A stretch of 8,727 nucleotides of DNA from Bacteriovoracaceae bacterium (GTDB lineage: Bacteria > Bdellovibrionota > UBA1018). The position numbers and the translations under genes were made by a program. Below the pieces are notes generated by a model. That model was not told the DNA's origin. It saw only the letters and a program-made list of their open reading frames with translations, and ran no database searches. The DNA lies in assembly GCA_023250795.1 (NCBI GenBank), contig JAHFAB010000026.1, positions 1 to 8,727 of the forward strand. Direction: 5' to 3'. This document shows positions 1 through 6,517 of the stretch, in pieces (position 1 is the stretch's first letter; each line of letters begins with the position of its first letter).

Positions 1-379
1 TGTTTTGGCGAATAATTCGGGGATGGCACATGGAGCAATCCAAGCTATCGAAGAACAGAAACTCACAGGGAAAGTTTTTGTTGCTGGAGCGGATGCAGAT
101 CTGGCTGCCATTCGTGATATTGTGGCCGGAAAGCAACAGTTCGAAGTTTTTATTTCGATCCATGACATGGCAAAGCGGGCAGCTGAAACTGCAATGGCAT
201 TGGCTCAGAAGAAAGAGTTCAAATTTGAATCTCTAGTAGAAAATGGATTTGCAAAAATAAAAACAATCAACACACCTGTTTTTCCAGTAGATAAGAACGA
301 AGTCGAAACTCGAATTATTCGGACCGGGTTTCACTCACGAGATGCAGTCTATGGAAAAACTGCAATGTTAAAACACTAA
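1..379 (+). CDS. xylF: Xylose ABC transporter substrate-binding protein XylF, 3' part only
   Basis: This is the C-terminal ~125 residues of a periplasmic sugar-binding protein that captures D-xylose and delivers it to the XylGH membrane complex. The reading frame is open from the window edge (first full codon at 2), so the start and signal peptide lie upstream. Visible hallmarks are the LANNSGMAHGAIQAI segment, the GADADLAAIRDIVAG motif of the ligand-binding hinge region (the XylF family has GQDADLA.. here), and the end segment with VDKNEVE..I..TGFH, which closely resembles the VNKNN...DGFH tail of E. coli XylF. It ends in TAA 6 nt before xylG. Assignment to XylF rather than another sugar-binding protein rests on these motifs and on the XylG/XylH-type neighbours. 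The true substrate could still be a related pentose. Confidence 0.88.
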   Translation, partial: VLANNSGMAHGAIQAIEEQKLTGKVFVAGADADLAAIRDIVAGKQQFEVFISIHDMAKRAAETAMALAQKKEFKFESLVENGFAKIKTINTPVFPVDKNEVETRIIRTGFHSRDAVYGKTAMLKH

Positions 380-385
380 GCCTTC

Positions 386-1975
386 ATGAGTGATAGCGCC
401 GCTCCTCTCTTAGAGCTCAGGAAAATTTCTAAAAATTTTCCGGGGACTCGTGCGCTGGACTGTGTGGAGCTCTCGGTTTTTCCGGGAGAAGTAGTTACCC
501 TCCTTGGAGAAAATGGGGCAGGAAAATCAACCTTAATGAAAATTCTTTCAGGGGTTTGGCCTGAGGGGTCGTTTGAGGGGCAGATTTTTATCCAGGGAAA
601 ATCGGTTCGGTTTCGAGATACTCGAGATGCACATGGGGCAGGAGTCGCCATGATTCATCAAGAGCTCTCCGTTTTTCCTGAGCTCACGGTTGCAGAGCAT
701 CTGGAGTTAGACCAACTCCCTAGGTGGATTGATTGGAAGGGGCTTTATACAAGAACACAAAGTTTTTTAGACTCGATTGGGCTCGAGCTCAGTGCTCATG
801 ATAAGGTCGGAGGTCTTTCGATCGGAGGTCGGCAACTTGTAGAAATCGCACGTGCTCTTTATCGAAATGCCCAAATTTTAGTTTTTGATGAGCCGACTTC
901 GGCACTCACAGAAAGTGAAGTCAGAAAGCTTTATGAAATTATCAATAAACTTCGTAAAGAGGGACATGGCATTATCTACATTACTCATCGCATGGATGAA
1001 GTTTTTGAGCTCTCAGATCGAATGGTGGTCCTTCGTGATGGAAAAAATGCAGGAGAAATTTTACGGTGTGAGAATGGGACGGTAAAATCTAGAAAAGAAA
1101 TAGAACCCAAGATTATTACTTGGATGGTAGGACGAGAAATTCAGGACATTTACCCTATCAAAAATAAAAAAATCGGAGCACAGCTCTGCAGAGTTCAGGG
1201 CCTCACTCTCAGATCTCCTCGTGGGAAGACTCTAGTTCATAAACTTGATTTCGAATTGCGGGAGGGAGAAATCTTAGGATTCGGTGGTCTTTTAGGGGCT
1301 GGAAGGTCTGAGACTTTCGAAGCCTTGTTTGGAATATTTCATCCATCAGGACCACGCGGGCGTGGGTTTAACAAGCAAGGCAATCTGTGGATTAGAAATA
1401 AGAGACAAGATCTTAAGACACCCACAGACTCAATCCGAGCCGAGATGGCCTTTGTTTCAGAAGACAGAAAGGGTAATGGATTAGTGCTCAATCAGTCGAT
1501 CCAAAAAAACCTCACACTTCCACTACTTTCTAAGCCGTCAGTTTTTCCAAGCAATCCAATATGCCAAGGGTCATGGCTGACTTCTTTCGTTAATCCAGTC
1601 CAATCTGCGAAGGAAACGCAGAGGTGGGTGAAGGAGTTTAAAATAAAAATATCTGATATTGAGCAACCTGTTTCTGAGCTCAGTGGTGGCAATCAACAGA
1701 AAGTGGTTTTAGCAAAATGGCTTCTCACGAATCCAGAAATATTATTTTTAGACGAACCGACGCGTGGGATTGATGTGGGATCAAAATCAGAAATATATCA
1801 GTGGATCCAGAGACTCGCGTCACAAGGGATGGGGATTCTCCTTGCTTCGTCAGAGATGCCGGAACTATTAGGTCTTTGCCACAGAATTATTGTTCTCAGA
1901 GAAGGGAAAATGACTTCTGAGCTGGTGTCTCAAAACACATCCCAAGAAGAAATGATGAGGGCTGCGGCTTTATGA
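386..1975 (+). CDS. xylG: Xylose ABC transporter ATP-binding protein XylG (two ATPase domains)
   Basis: A 529-residue ATPase that powers sugar import on the cytoplasmic face of XylH. It has two fused ABC domains. Domain 1 shows Walker A GENGAGKST (residues 41-49), Q-loop HQE (91-93), signature LSIGGRQ (144-150), Walker B LVFDEP (165-170) and switch His201. Domain 2 has the degenerate P-loop GLLGAGRSE (301-309, Lys replaced by Arg307), signature LSGGNQQ (432-438), Walker B ILFLDEP (452-458) and SSE in place of the switch histidine. This asymmetry is normal for the sugar-import (RbsA/XylG/MglA) family. The GVWPEGSFEG segment (56-65) matches the XylG-specific YPHGSYEG region. The length is close to E. 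coli XylG (513). The ATG at 386 has only a weak ribosome-binding site, and the gene overlaps xylH by 4 nt (ATGA), suggesting translational coupling. Glu-Leu pairs are repeatedly written GAGCTC (see findings). Confidence 0.93.
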   Translation: MSDSAAPLLELRKISKNFPGTRALDCVELSVFPGEVVTLLGENGAGKSTLMKILSGVWPEGSFEGQIFIQGKSVRFRDTRDAHGAGVAMIHQELSVFPELTVAEHLELDQLPRWIDWKGLYTRTQSFLDSIGLELSAHDKVGGLSIGGRQLVEIARALYRNAQILVFDEPTSALTESEVRKLYEIINKLRKEGHGIIYITHRMDEVFELSDRMVVLRDGKNAGEILRCENGTVKSRKEIEPKIITWMVGREIQDIYPIKNKKIGAQLCRVQGLTLRSPRGKTLVHKLDFELREGEILGFGGLLGAGRSETFEALFGIFHPSGPRGRGFNKQGNLWIRNKRQDLKTPTDSIRAEMAFVSEDRKGNGLVLNQSIQKNLTLPLLSKPSVFPSNPICQGSWLTSFVNPVQSAKETQRWVKEFKIKISDIEQPVSELSGGNQQKVVLAKWLLTNPEILFLDEPTRGIDVGSKSEIYQWIQRLASQGMGILLASSEMPELLGLCHRIIVLREGKMTSELVSQNTSQEEMMRAAAL

Positions 1976-3117
1976 ATTCGAATCGGAAAATCAATTGGAA
2001 AATATATCGAAGTCTTTTGGCTTTATTTTTAGTCATGGGGGTTTTGGCCGTTTTTACACAAGGGACTTTTTTGACTTCTAGAAATTTGACAAATCTCAGC
2101 CGACAGGTGGCTATTAACGGAATTTTAGCTGTAGGGATGACTTTTGTGATTTTGATTGGCGGGATTGATCTTTCCGTTGGATCTGTTGTTGCACTGTCGG
2201 GTGTGGTCGCTGGATTCTTACAAGTCAATCTAGGGTTGGGTCAGTTGAATGAAGGCTCTCAGTGGATCGGGACCACTCTTTCTATTAGTGGAGCAGTGTT
2301 TACCGGGCTTTTGTGCGGAGTTTTCAATGGTTGGTTGATCACACGGTATCGGATTGCACCTTTTATTATTACGTTGGGGATGATGGTGATCGCACGAGGG
2401 TTGGCTCTCATCTTTGCAAAAGGAGCGGCGATTTCTCCGTTAGGGGATCAGTTTAACGAACTTGGGCAGGGCTATTTGTCTCCTTTGCTTTCTATTTTTT
2501 TAGTGCTCGGAAGTGGGAGCGTGGCGCTTGTTTTTCAGTTTTTTAAAAAAAATAAAACTGCTTCTGACTGGGTCGCTGTGGCGTTTACCGTTTTGCTCAC
2601 CTCTTTGGCCGTTTGGGCGTTTCAAGGTTATCGGGGTCTTCCCTACCCCGTGATTATTTTTGCGGGGATTGCTCTTATTGGGATGGTACTTCTCCAAAAA
2701 ACAAGGCTTGGCAGATTTGTCTTAGCTTTGGGGGGCAATCCGGAGGCTGCTTGGTTAGCAGGAGTGCCCATTCGTAAAATTACACTAGGGATCTATGTTG
2801 TTTTAGGAGCACTTGCAGGGCTTTCAGGTGCGATTTTATCAGCACGACTCAATGGGGCACTTCCCACAGCTGGAGAACTTTTTGAACTCGATGCAATTGC
2901 GGCGGTCGTGATTGGGGGAACGAGCTTGCTTGGGGGGATTGGCACAGTTCGGGGTTCGATCTTGGGTGCGTTTTTCATAGGCTCTCTCAATAACGGGATG
3001 AGTCTCCTAGATGTCAGTGAGTTTTATCAGAAAGTGATTAAGGGAGTGATTATCATCCTCGCTGTTTGGTTTGATACGAGAGAGCGGGCACCGTCAAGGG
3101 CGGTGAAGGAAGCTTAG
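1972..3117 (+). CDS. xylH: Xylose ABC transporter permease XylH
   Basis: A 381-residue inner-membrane permease that forms the sugar channel with XylF and XylG; E. coli XylH is 393 residues. Hydrophobic segments occur near residues 13-30, 48-83, 100-122, 128-150, 168-191, 200-217, 226-242, 270-290, 305-337 and 356-367. Family motifs are GIDLSVGSVVALSG (64-77), RYRIAPFIITLG (125-136), the cytoplasmic coupling segment LGGNPEAAWLAGV (253-265) and the C-terminal GELFELDAIAAVVIGGTSLLGG region (301-322). The long central stretch (~150-230) that separates the conserved blocks is typical of XylH compared with RbsC. The start ATG lies inside the xylG stop (ATGA overlap). The TAG stop at 3115-3117 overlaps the convergent HEPN gene's TAA, and I see no terminator hairpin after it. 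Confidence 0.92.
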   Translation: MNSNRKINWKIYRSLLALFLVMGVLAVFTQGTFLTSRNLTNLSRQVAINGILAVGMTFVILIGGIDLSVGSVVALSGVVAGFLQVNLGLGQLNEGSQWIGTTLSISGAVFTGLLCGVFNGWLITRYRIAPFIITLGMMVIARGLALIFAKGAAISPLGDQFNELGQGYLSPLLSIFLVLGSGSVALVFQFFKKNKTASDWVAVAFTVLLTSLAVWAFQGYRGLPYPVIIFAGIALIGMVLLQKTRLGRFVLALGGNPEAAWLAGVPIRKITLGIYVVLGALAGLSGAILSARLNGALPTAGELFELDAIAAVVIGGTSLLGGIGTVRGSILGAFFIGSLNNGMSLLDVSEFYQKVIKGVIIILAVWFDTRERAPSRAVKEA

Positions 3118-3512
3118 GGGCTTATTTCTTTTGGAAGGCGCGAAACAATTTGATCGAGAGCACTTTGTGCCAAAATAATAGAATCATTTGCCTCTTCTAA
3201 GCTGGGATCAATAGGTTCACCCGGATATCTAAAGACAGTTGCATAGGGCGTCAACTCTGAGCATTGAAATAAAACCGAATCCAGAGAAGGGTCTATTTTT
3301 TTCACTAATTCAGAAAGTTGCCCTATATCATGCGTTTTTGAAAATGGGGTTTTATGAAATGCTAAAAACCCTTTGAGCGCTTTTTCTACTGCTTGCTGAC
3401 AGTGAAAGACAGCAGAATCAGTAAAAGGAGGATCCGCTGTTAAATTGTGTTTTGCTATGGCTATGTCTCGCAGCGATTTTTCAAACCAGGCACGGATATG
3501 TTTTGGTTTCAT
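3114..3512 (-). CDS. HEPN-domain protein, partner of a minimal nucleotidyltransferase
   Basis: A 132-residue helical protein of the HEPN superfamily, of the PF05168-like type as far as can be read. The signature is the central FHCQQAVEKALKGFLAF helix (36-52), followed by THDIGQL (60-66) and the FRYPGE segment (94-99). The N-terminal AWFEKSLRDIAIAK (8-21) is the usual first helix. No RxxxxH motif, the ribonuclease signature of HepT/DUF86-type HEPN toxins, is present anywhere in the protein, so RNase activity cannot be assumed. The start ATG lies 5 nt after the stop of the nucleotidyltransferase, with only a distant purine-rich site (GGAAG, 13 nt upstream), which suggests coupled translation. 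HEPN/NTase pairs of this kind act as toxin-antitoxin-like modules in related systems. Here the role is inferred from pairing only. Confidence 0.85.
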   Translation of the reverse strand: MKPKHIRAWFEKSLRDIAIAKHNLTADPPFTDSAVFHCQQAVEKALKGFLAFHKTPFSKTHDIGQLSELVKKIDPSLDSVLFQCSELTPYATVFRYPGEPIDPSLEEANDSIILAQSALDQIVSRLPKEISP

Positions 3513-3517
3513 AAGTT

Positions 3518-3859
3518 TTATGCTGCTTCCAATTCTTTTCCTTCTCTACAAACGGTTTCAGGAAGGGTTCCAAATGTACCTTTCATGTCTTCAAATTCTG
3601 CCCGAGTGTAAATAATTACATCAACAGCCTTACCAATCCCCCAAAGGAGTTTGTATGCGCGCTGAGCTCTTCGATACCCAGGCTCATTAGATTGAGAAAC
3701 TACGAGAAGCAAATCGTAATCACTGCCTTCATGAGCAGTTCCACGAGCTACAGAACCAAAAATAAAAACTTGTTCAGGAGAAAATTCCTTTATCAATCGT
3801 ACGACAGCATTCTTCAAAACTACGTCGTGGATTTTAATTTTTACAGGGTGTTTATCCAT
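3518..3859 (-). CDS. Minimal nucleotidyltransferase (MNT/NTP_transf_2 fold), HEPN partner
   Basis: A small nucleotidyltransferase of 113 residues from the start chosen here. It carries the complete polymerase-beta-fold signature: FGS followed by D-x-D in GSx10DxD spacing (Gly35, Ser36, Asp47, Asp49) and a third acidic residue in VDVIIYT (Asp80), so it should be catalytically competent. Family members paired with HEPN proteins modify their partner with nucleotides (known for MntA-HepT). That activity is inference here. An upstream in-frame ATG at 3883 would add 8 residues (MLKWRALL). I prefer the ATG at 3859 because GGAGAG lies 8 nt before it, while the 3883 start has AAGGA only about 3 nt away. 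The gene sits 5 nt upstream of the HEPN gene. The AT-rich 42-nt gap before 3883 may hold a promoter, but no convincing box pair is visible. Confidence 0.87.
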   Translation of the reverse strand: MDKHPVKIKIHDVVLKNAVVRLIKEFSPEQVFIFGSVARGTAHEGSDYDLLLVVSQSNEPGYRRAQRAYKLLWGIGKAVDVIIYTRAEFEDMKGTFGTLPETVCREGKELEAA

Positions 3860-3925
3860 AAGCAATGCTCTCCATTTGAGCATTATTCCTTATTTGATAC
3901 AAGAGAATAAATATAACCGTATAGA

Positions 3926-4453
3926 CTAAGAGTTTTTTAAAATCTCTTTTTCGTGCTTATATTTCCAATAATCCCAGAGCAAAAATGAGGCTCCAATGAT
4001 TTCTCCACCGATAAAAATAGGATCTGAGTAAGAAGCTAAGTGTCTCATCGCGTCTTGAAAAGGAATTACTGGAAATCTAAAACCATACAGTGGGAAAAAT
4101 AAATCCAAATGTGCTGAAACCGGTGAGTGCGGACTAAAGTTTTCTACCCAATTATCTAAAAGGAGATGAGTCATGTCTCCCAAAGCGAGAGCGGTGAGGA
4201 GTCGAGATTTTTTAAACCACGCACCGAATACCAAAGCGAGGAGCAAAAGCCCCGTGTGACCAAAAGTACGTGTGCCACTGATGATTCCAAACTCTCTCCC
4301 CCATTTACCGGTTAAAAGAACTGGAACGTAATAAAGGGGTTTGTCTATCAAATCTGGCAGAACCGTTCCTAAAAGGATCCATTTTTTCTTAAGTCCATGG
4401 CTCCATGGGTTGACTAATTTTGTGCCAATTCCAAGATGGCCTAAGATGAGCAT
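3926..4453 (-). CDS. Membrane-bound metal-dependent hydrolase-like protein (DUF457/YdjM-like)
   Basis: A 175-residue protein with hydrophobic stretches near 25-35, 41-50, 66-81, 86-99 and 145-160. It resembles the PF04307 (DUF457, YdjM/YbcI) family of inner-membrane proteins proposed to be metal-dependent hydrolases. The family's spaced polar motifs are visible: an early His (GHLG, 5-8), LGTVLPDLIDKP (28-39), RTFGHTG (62-68) and LGDMTHLLLD (91-100). The conserved His66, His96 and Asp100 would be candidate metal ligands. The substrate is unknown. The gene follows the minus-strand pilin-like gene by 43 nt and precedes the NTase/HEPN pair by about 42 nt, so all four could be cotranscribed, though nothing else ties their functions together. 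A 6-bp inverted repeat ends 1 nt before the start codon. Confidence 0.7.
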   Translation of the reverse strand: MLILGHLGIGTKLVNPWSHGLKKKWILLGTVLPDLIDKPLYYVPVLLTGKWGREFGIISGTRTFGHTGLLLLALVFGAWFKKSRLLTALALGDMTHLLLDNWVENFSPHSPVSAHLDLFFPLYGFRFPVIPFQDAMRHLASYSDPIFIGGEIIGASFLLWDYWKYKHEKEILKNS

Positions 4454-4454
4454 G

Positions 4455-4476
4455 CTCTGAGCTTATGCTTTCAGAG
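4455..4476 (-). promoter_or_regulatory. Possible 6-bp hairpin just before a start codon
   Basis: CTCTGA (4455-4460) and TCAGAG (4471-4476) are perfect complements with a 10-nt loop. In the transcript of the DUF457-like gene the stem would end 1 nt before the ATG and would bury the only AGAG-like ribosome-binding sequence. There is no U-tract on either strand, so it is not a classical terminator. The stem is short and may be chance. Confidence 0.2.
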
Positions 4477-4496
4477 GGGGAAGTTCAATGGGAAGG

Positions 4497-5594
4497 TTAT
4501 TGACAGACGTGCAGGCAGTCAGCTCCAGAAATGTTCAATCCGTTTCTAGAAGTAGAAACATCCAGTATGCTGGAGACGCCTGCATAGGGTATTGGTCCAG
4601 CAACGCCTTTCCTCGGTTTTGGTATGCCGTTGATAGTACAATCAACATATATAAAGGACGCTTGTATTTGTTGTATTACAGATACAACATATTTTCCTGT
4701 ACAAGAAGGAGGCACGGACGATGATGGGCTTGGGATAGACGACGTACAAAATTGACTGCAGTAAGCAATACAGCCAGGACCTGTAGGGGTGGCGCTCACT
4801 TGTAGTATAGAACCAGCATATATTGCATAACACGTCTGACCTTGGGCACTACCACCACAGGCTCTTACTAATTTATTAGTGCAGTTGCTTCCAAAAGTAC
4901 AATATGCTGCAAAACTAAAAGTATCACCACCAAAGAATTCCACATGCAGATTACAAGGTTCAACGGGGGGGATTACAGGTGAAGGACTTGAGCTTGAAGA
5001 CGGACTTGCCACCACGCATTGCCCAAACTCACTTCGATTTGCAAATGCGATAAAATTGGCAGGTTTTGGGCCAGGGCTGGGACAGGGTGGTTGCCATGGA
5101 ACTGTTTTACCTGAGTCTACGTAGTTTAAAAAAGCGTTACTTGGAACTGGGCTGGGAGTTCTACCGGTAACAGGCACTTTACACAAACTAGTTGCAACAT
5201 TGATTTGAAAATTACCCGTGATGTCTGGATCTGGGTCAGCGCTTGAGATGCTGACTTTGGGGTCATCTTCTGGTGCGTTCATGGTTTTGTCATCTATAGA
5301 AACAACGAAGGCACCTTTTCCATAGATTTTAGGATTATTTTTGGAAAACTCTAAAACTGAAGTGGGTTCTGTGATGGGTTTTAGTTTCTGTCCATTTTTA
5401 CAGTAGATATCAGCAAGATCGAATTTTGTTCGAGCCACAATCGAATCAAGCACGCCCTCGTTCTCACTGACTCCTTTTTCATTGTTTAAAATTAGTTGGT
5501 TGCGGACCAAGCTTTGTAAGGCAAAAATCCCCACAGTAAGTGTGATTGCCGAAAAAGCCAGAACAGAGATTAATATATTCCCTTGGTTTTTCAA
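4497..5594 (-). CDS. Pilin-like (PilX-like) protein with Ser/Pro linkers and two Cys-rich modules
   Basis: A 365-residue protein with one hydrophobic helix near the N terminus (about residues 7-29) preceded by MKNQG. This could be a short prepilin-type leader (Gly5 then Asn6), but the +5 glutamate of most pilins is absent, as in PilX-like and GspK-like subunits. Residues 30-140 form a non-repetitive domain. Then follow Pro/Ser-rich stretches (145-180, 196-213, 284-297) and two Cys-rich modules (214-283 and 298-364) that resemble the C terminus of the PilX-like protein at 7220-7966. The only available start is TTG at 5594, because an in-frame TAA stands 15 nt upstream and there is no ATG or GTG between. 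AAGGCGGGG before it provides a ribosome-binding site. A TTGACA/TAATAT promoter lies just upstream. I infer a cell-surface or pilus-associated role. No match to a characterised protein is recognised. Confidence 0.75.
   Translation of the reverse strand: MKNQGNILISVLAFSAITLTVGIFALQSLVRNQLILNNEKGVSENEGVLDSIVARTKFDLADIYCKNGQKLKPITEPTSVLEFSKNNPKIYGKGAFVVSIDDKTMNAPEDDPKVSISSADPDPDITGNFQINVATSLCKVPVTGRTPSPVPSNAFLNYVDSGKTVPWQPPCPSPGPKPANFIAFANRSEFGQCVVASPSSSSSPSPVIPPVEPCNLHVEFFGGDTFSFAAYCTFGSNCTNKLVRACGGSAQGQTCYAIYAGSILQVSATPTGPGCIAYCSQFCTSSIPSPSSSVPPSCTGKYVVSVIQQIQASFIYVDCTINGIPKPRKGVAGPIPYAGVSSILDVSTSRNGLNISGADCLHVCQ
4503..4703 (-). repeat. Cys-rich module, copy B (residues 298-364), Cys-poor variant
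   Basis: This follows a second Ser/Pro linker ending in VPPS. It keeps Cys298, the DCTINGI core (318-324, parallel to CINKI in the PilX-like protein) and a final C-x3-C (Cys360, 364) one residue before the stop, but has lost several internal cysteines found in the other copies. Confidence 0.5.
4746..4955 (-). repeat. Cys-rich module, copy A (residues 214-283)
   Basis: This module begins right after VIPPVEP and contains YC-x5-C-x-NKLVRA (231-245) and ends in C-x3-C-x3-C (Cys275, 279, 283). The same boundary (V-V-P-P then Cys), the NKxxxA core and the CxxxCxxxC end occur in the PilX-like protein at 7766-7960. Confidence 0.6.
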
Positions 5595-5615
5595 AAACGC
5601 CCCGCCTTAATTTAT

Positions 5616-5644
5616 ATATTACAAATATTTATATATTGTGTCAA
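5616..5644 (-). promoter_or_regulatory. Sigma70-like promoter of the minus-strand pilin-like gene, overlapping a direct repeat
   Basis: On the minus strand, TTGACA (5644-5639) is a perfect -35 box and TAATAT (5621-5616) a 4-of-6 -10 box, with exactly 17 nt between. Transcription would start near 5609, about 15 nt before the TTG start, giving a very short leader with the AAGG ribosome-binding site almost at its 5' end. The 10-mer TTTATATATT (+ strand) occurs at 5611-5620 and 5628-5637, 17 nt apart and inside the promoter, so it could be an operator for a dimeric regulator or simply AT-rich sequence. Confidence 0.55.
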
Positions 5645-5734
5645 ATTTTGTGAGGCTTTTTTGGTTATTTGCCATATTTCAGCGTATTTAGGAATAGAAC
5701 TGTTAAGACGCACTAGCTTCACCAGTAATTAAAA
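5645..5734. other. Intergenic stretch with no recognisable content
   Basis: I see no gene, clear promoter or hairpin here. One frame is open on the plus strand up to a TAA just before 5735 (ending ...ELLRRTSFTSN), where an antitoxin would be expected in front of a PIN toxin, but it has no start codon and no recognisable antitoxin motif. Confidence 0.4.
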
Positions 5735-5887
5735 ATGATCATTGTAGACACTAATGTTTTACTTAGCGCCATTTTAGAAGACTGTTTAGAAAATAAGACA
5801 AAATTGTTGACATTTGATCAAGCGTTACAAAAACATGATCGTGTAAATTGCATCTCTCCCGAAGAGTGCATAGGCTATCAATATTGA
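5735..5887 (+). pseudogene. PIN-domain (VapC-like) toxin remnant with an internal deletion
   Basis: A 50-codon reading frame starts MIIVDTNVLLSAIL, the classic first strand of a PIN ribonuclease with the catalytic Asp5 and Asn7. It then passes within ten residues to LLTFDQALQKH (24-34), which is the last active-site block of PIN domains (LxTxD, Asp28), and ends NCISPEECIGYQY, like the normal PIN C terminus (..TPEEF..). A full PIN domain is about 120-140 residues, so the middle ~70-80 residues with the other acidic ligands are missing while the frame is kept. It is almost certainly inactive. No antitoxin gene is recognisable in front. The identification rests on these short blocks. A functional micro-protein cannot be excluded but is unlikely. 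Confidence 0.65.
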
Positions 5888-5898
5888 CTACAGAATAG

Positions 5899-6018
5899 AC
5901 CGGCAGAATAGTTTCTCTCGAAAATAGATTTTTAGGACTTAATAGCGCCGCGTTAAAGATAAGTTTACTTGCAAAACAATGGAGTTTAATTGTAGCACTG
6001 GTTATAGATGAATTATAA
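5899..6018 (+). pseudogene. Possible second PIN remnant: C-terminal tail of a DUF3368-type PIN protein
   Basis: This frame is open after a TAG at 5896-5898, with no start codon. It encodes ..NRFLGLNSAALKISLLAKQ and then WSLIVALVIDEL before a TAA at 6016-6018. This resembles the C terminus of DUF3368 PIN proteins (LGL.v.GTL.iLl.AK..GLI....L.DEL) and differs from the C terminus of the remnant just upstream, so it would be a second decayed toxin gene. Its last 11 nt overlap the start of the PilV-like gene at 6008. The match is from memory of the family pattern and short, so confidence is moderate to low. Confidence 0.4.
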
Positions 6019-6517
6019 GATGAATTTTAGAAATCACGGACTTTCTCTGATTGAACTCATAATTTCAATTGGTATTTTATCCATTGTTTCAATTGGTTTT
6101 TTATCTGGAATTCAGAATGTCACAATCCAAAGTGAAAGGCCCTTAAACCGTTGGAGAGCTCAACTTACTGCTGAAAGTATAATTGACATGCTCTCCTCTT
6201 TATCTAATACGGAGCTTAGTGCATTAGCATCTCAAAATGTAAGTACCGGTAGTTTTTATACTAAAGCAACCCAGCCTTGGCTAGTACAGTGGGAATTTGG
6301 AGGATTTTTATTAAATCCAAAGTTCCAAATAATTTTAAACAGGACGAGCCCTGCGCCTACTCTTATCCGATTGCCGTTAGCAGCGGCAATTGTTTTGCCA
6401 CCTGTGGGTGAATTTTCTACTTATAATAAAGAAATCACAGTTCAAATAGATTTGAGGAGAACTTCAAACTTACAGACAGAAGTTTTTCAATGGAAAAAAG
6501 AAATTGCACACGAATGA
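6008..6517 (+). CDS. Type IV minor pilin, PilV-like
   Basis: A 169-residue prepilin. The N terminus has a class III signal: a short polar leader, Gly11, then the mature sequence LSLIELIISIGIL with Glu at +5 (residue 16) and a continuous hydrophobic helix to about residue 35. Prepilin peptidase (PilD) would cut after Gly11 and methylate Leu+1. The C-terminal domain is unremarkable. First gene of a tight operon, overlapping the next by ATGA, in the order expected for pilV-pilW-pilX minor-pilin clusters, which build the priming tip complex of the pilus. The start may be 6008 or the in-frame ATG at 6020 (MNFRNHG leader, 7 residues, more typical); neither has a good ribosome-binding site. The upstream DNA is PIN-gene debris, so the promoter is unclear. 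The PilV name is by operon position and size only. Confidence 0.8.
   Translation: MNYKMNFRNHGLSLIELIISIGILSIVSIGFLSGIQNVTIQSERPLNRWRAQLTAESIIDMLSSLSNTELSALASQNVSTGSFYTKATQPWLVQWEFGGFLLNPKFQIILNRTSPAPTLIRLPLAAAIVLPPVGEFSTYNKEITVQIDLRRTSNLQTEVFQWKKEIAHE

Noticed and set aside
3692..3910. Plus-strand reading frame across the nucleotidyltransferase gene
   Set aside because: It is antisense to a gene with clear catalytic motifs, and its translation shows no recognisable domain.
3928..3948. AAGAG...CTCTT inverted repeat at the end of the DUF457-like gene as a terminator
   Set aside because: The stem is AT-rich with a mismatch and, read in the direction of the minus-strand gene, is followed by AGTC and no U-tract. 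On the plus strand there is no gene to end.
4879..5124. Plus-strand reading frame inside the minus-strand Cys-rich gene
   Set aside because: Its proline/glycine-rich look mirrors the Ser/Pro linker of the real gene on the opposite strand; no start signal or domain.
5807..5835. TTGACA at 5807-5812 as the promoter of the PilV-like operon
   Set aside because: It lies inside the PIN remnant, and the sequence 17 nt on (AAAACA) is a poor -10 box; other spacings are not better.
6490..6513. Upstream ATG 6490 as start of the PilW-like gene
   Set aside because: It would give a 15-residue leader and a 28-nt overlap; the ATG at 6514 gives a standard 7-residue prepilin leader and an ATGA junction.
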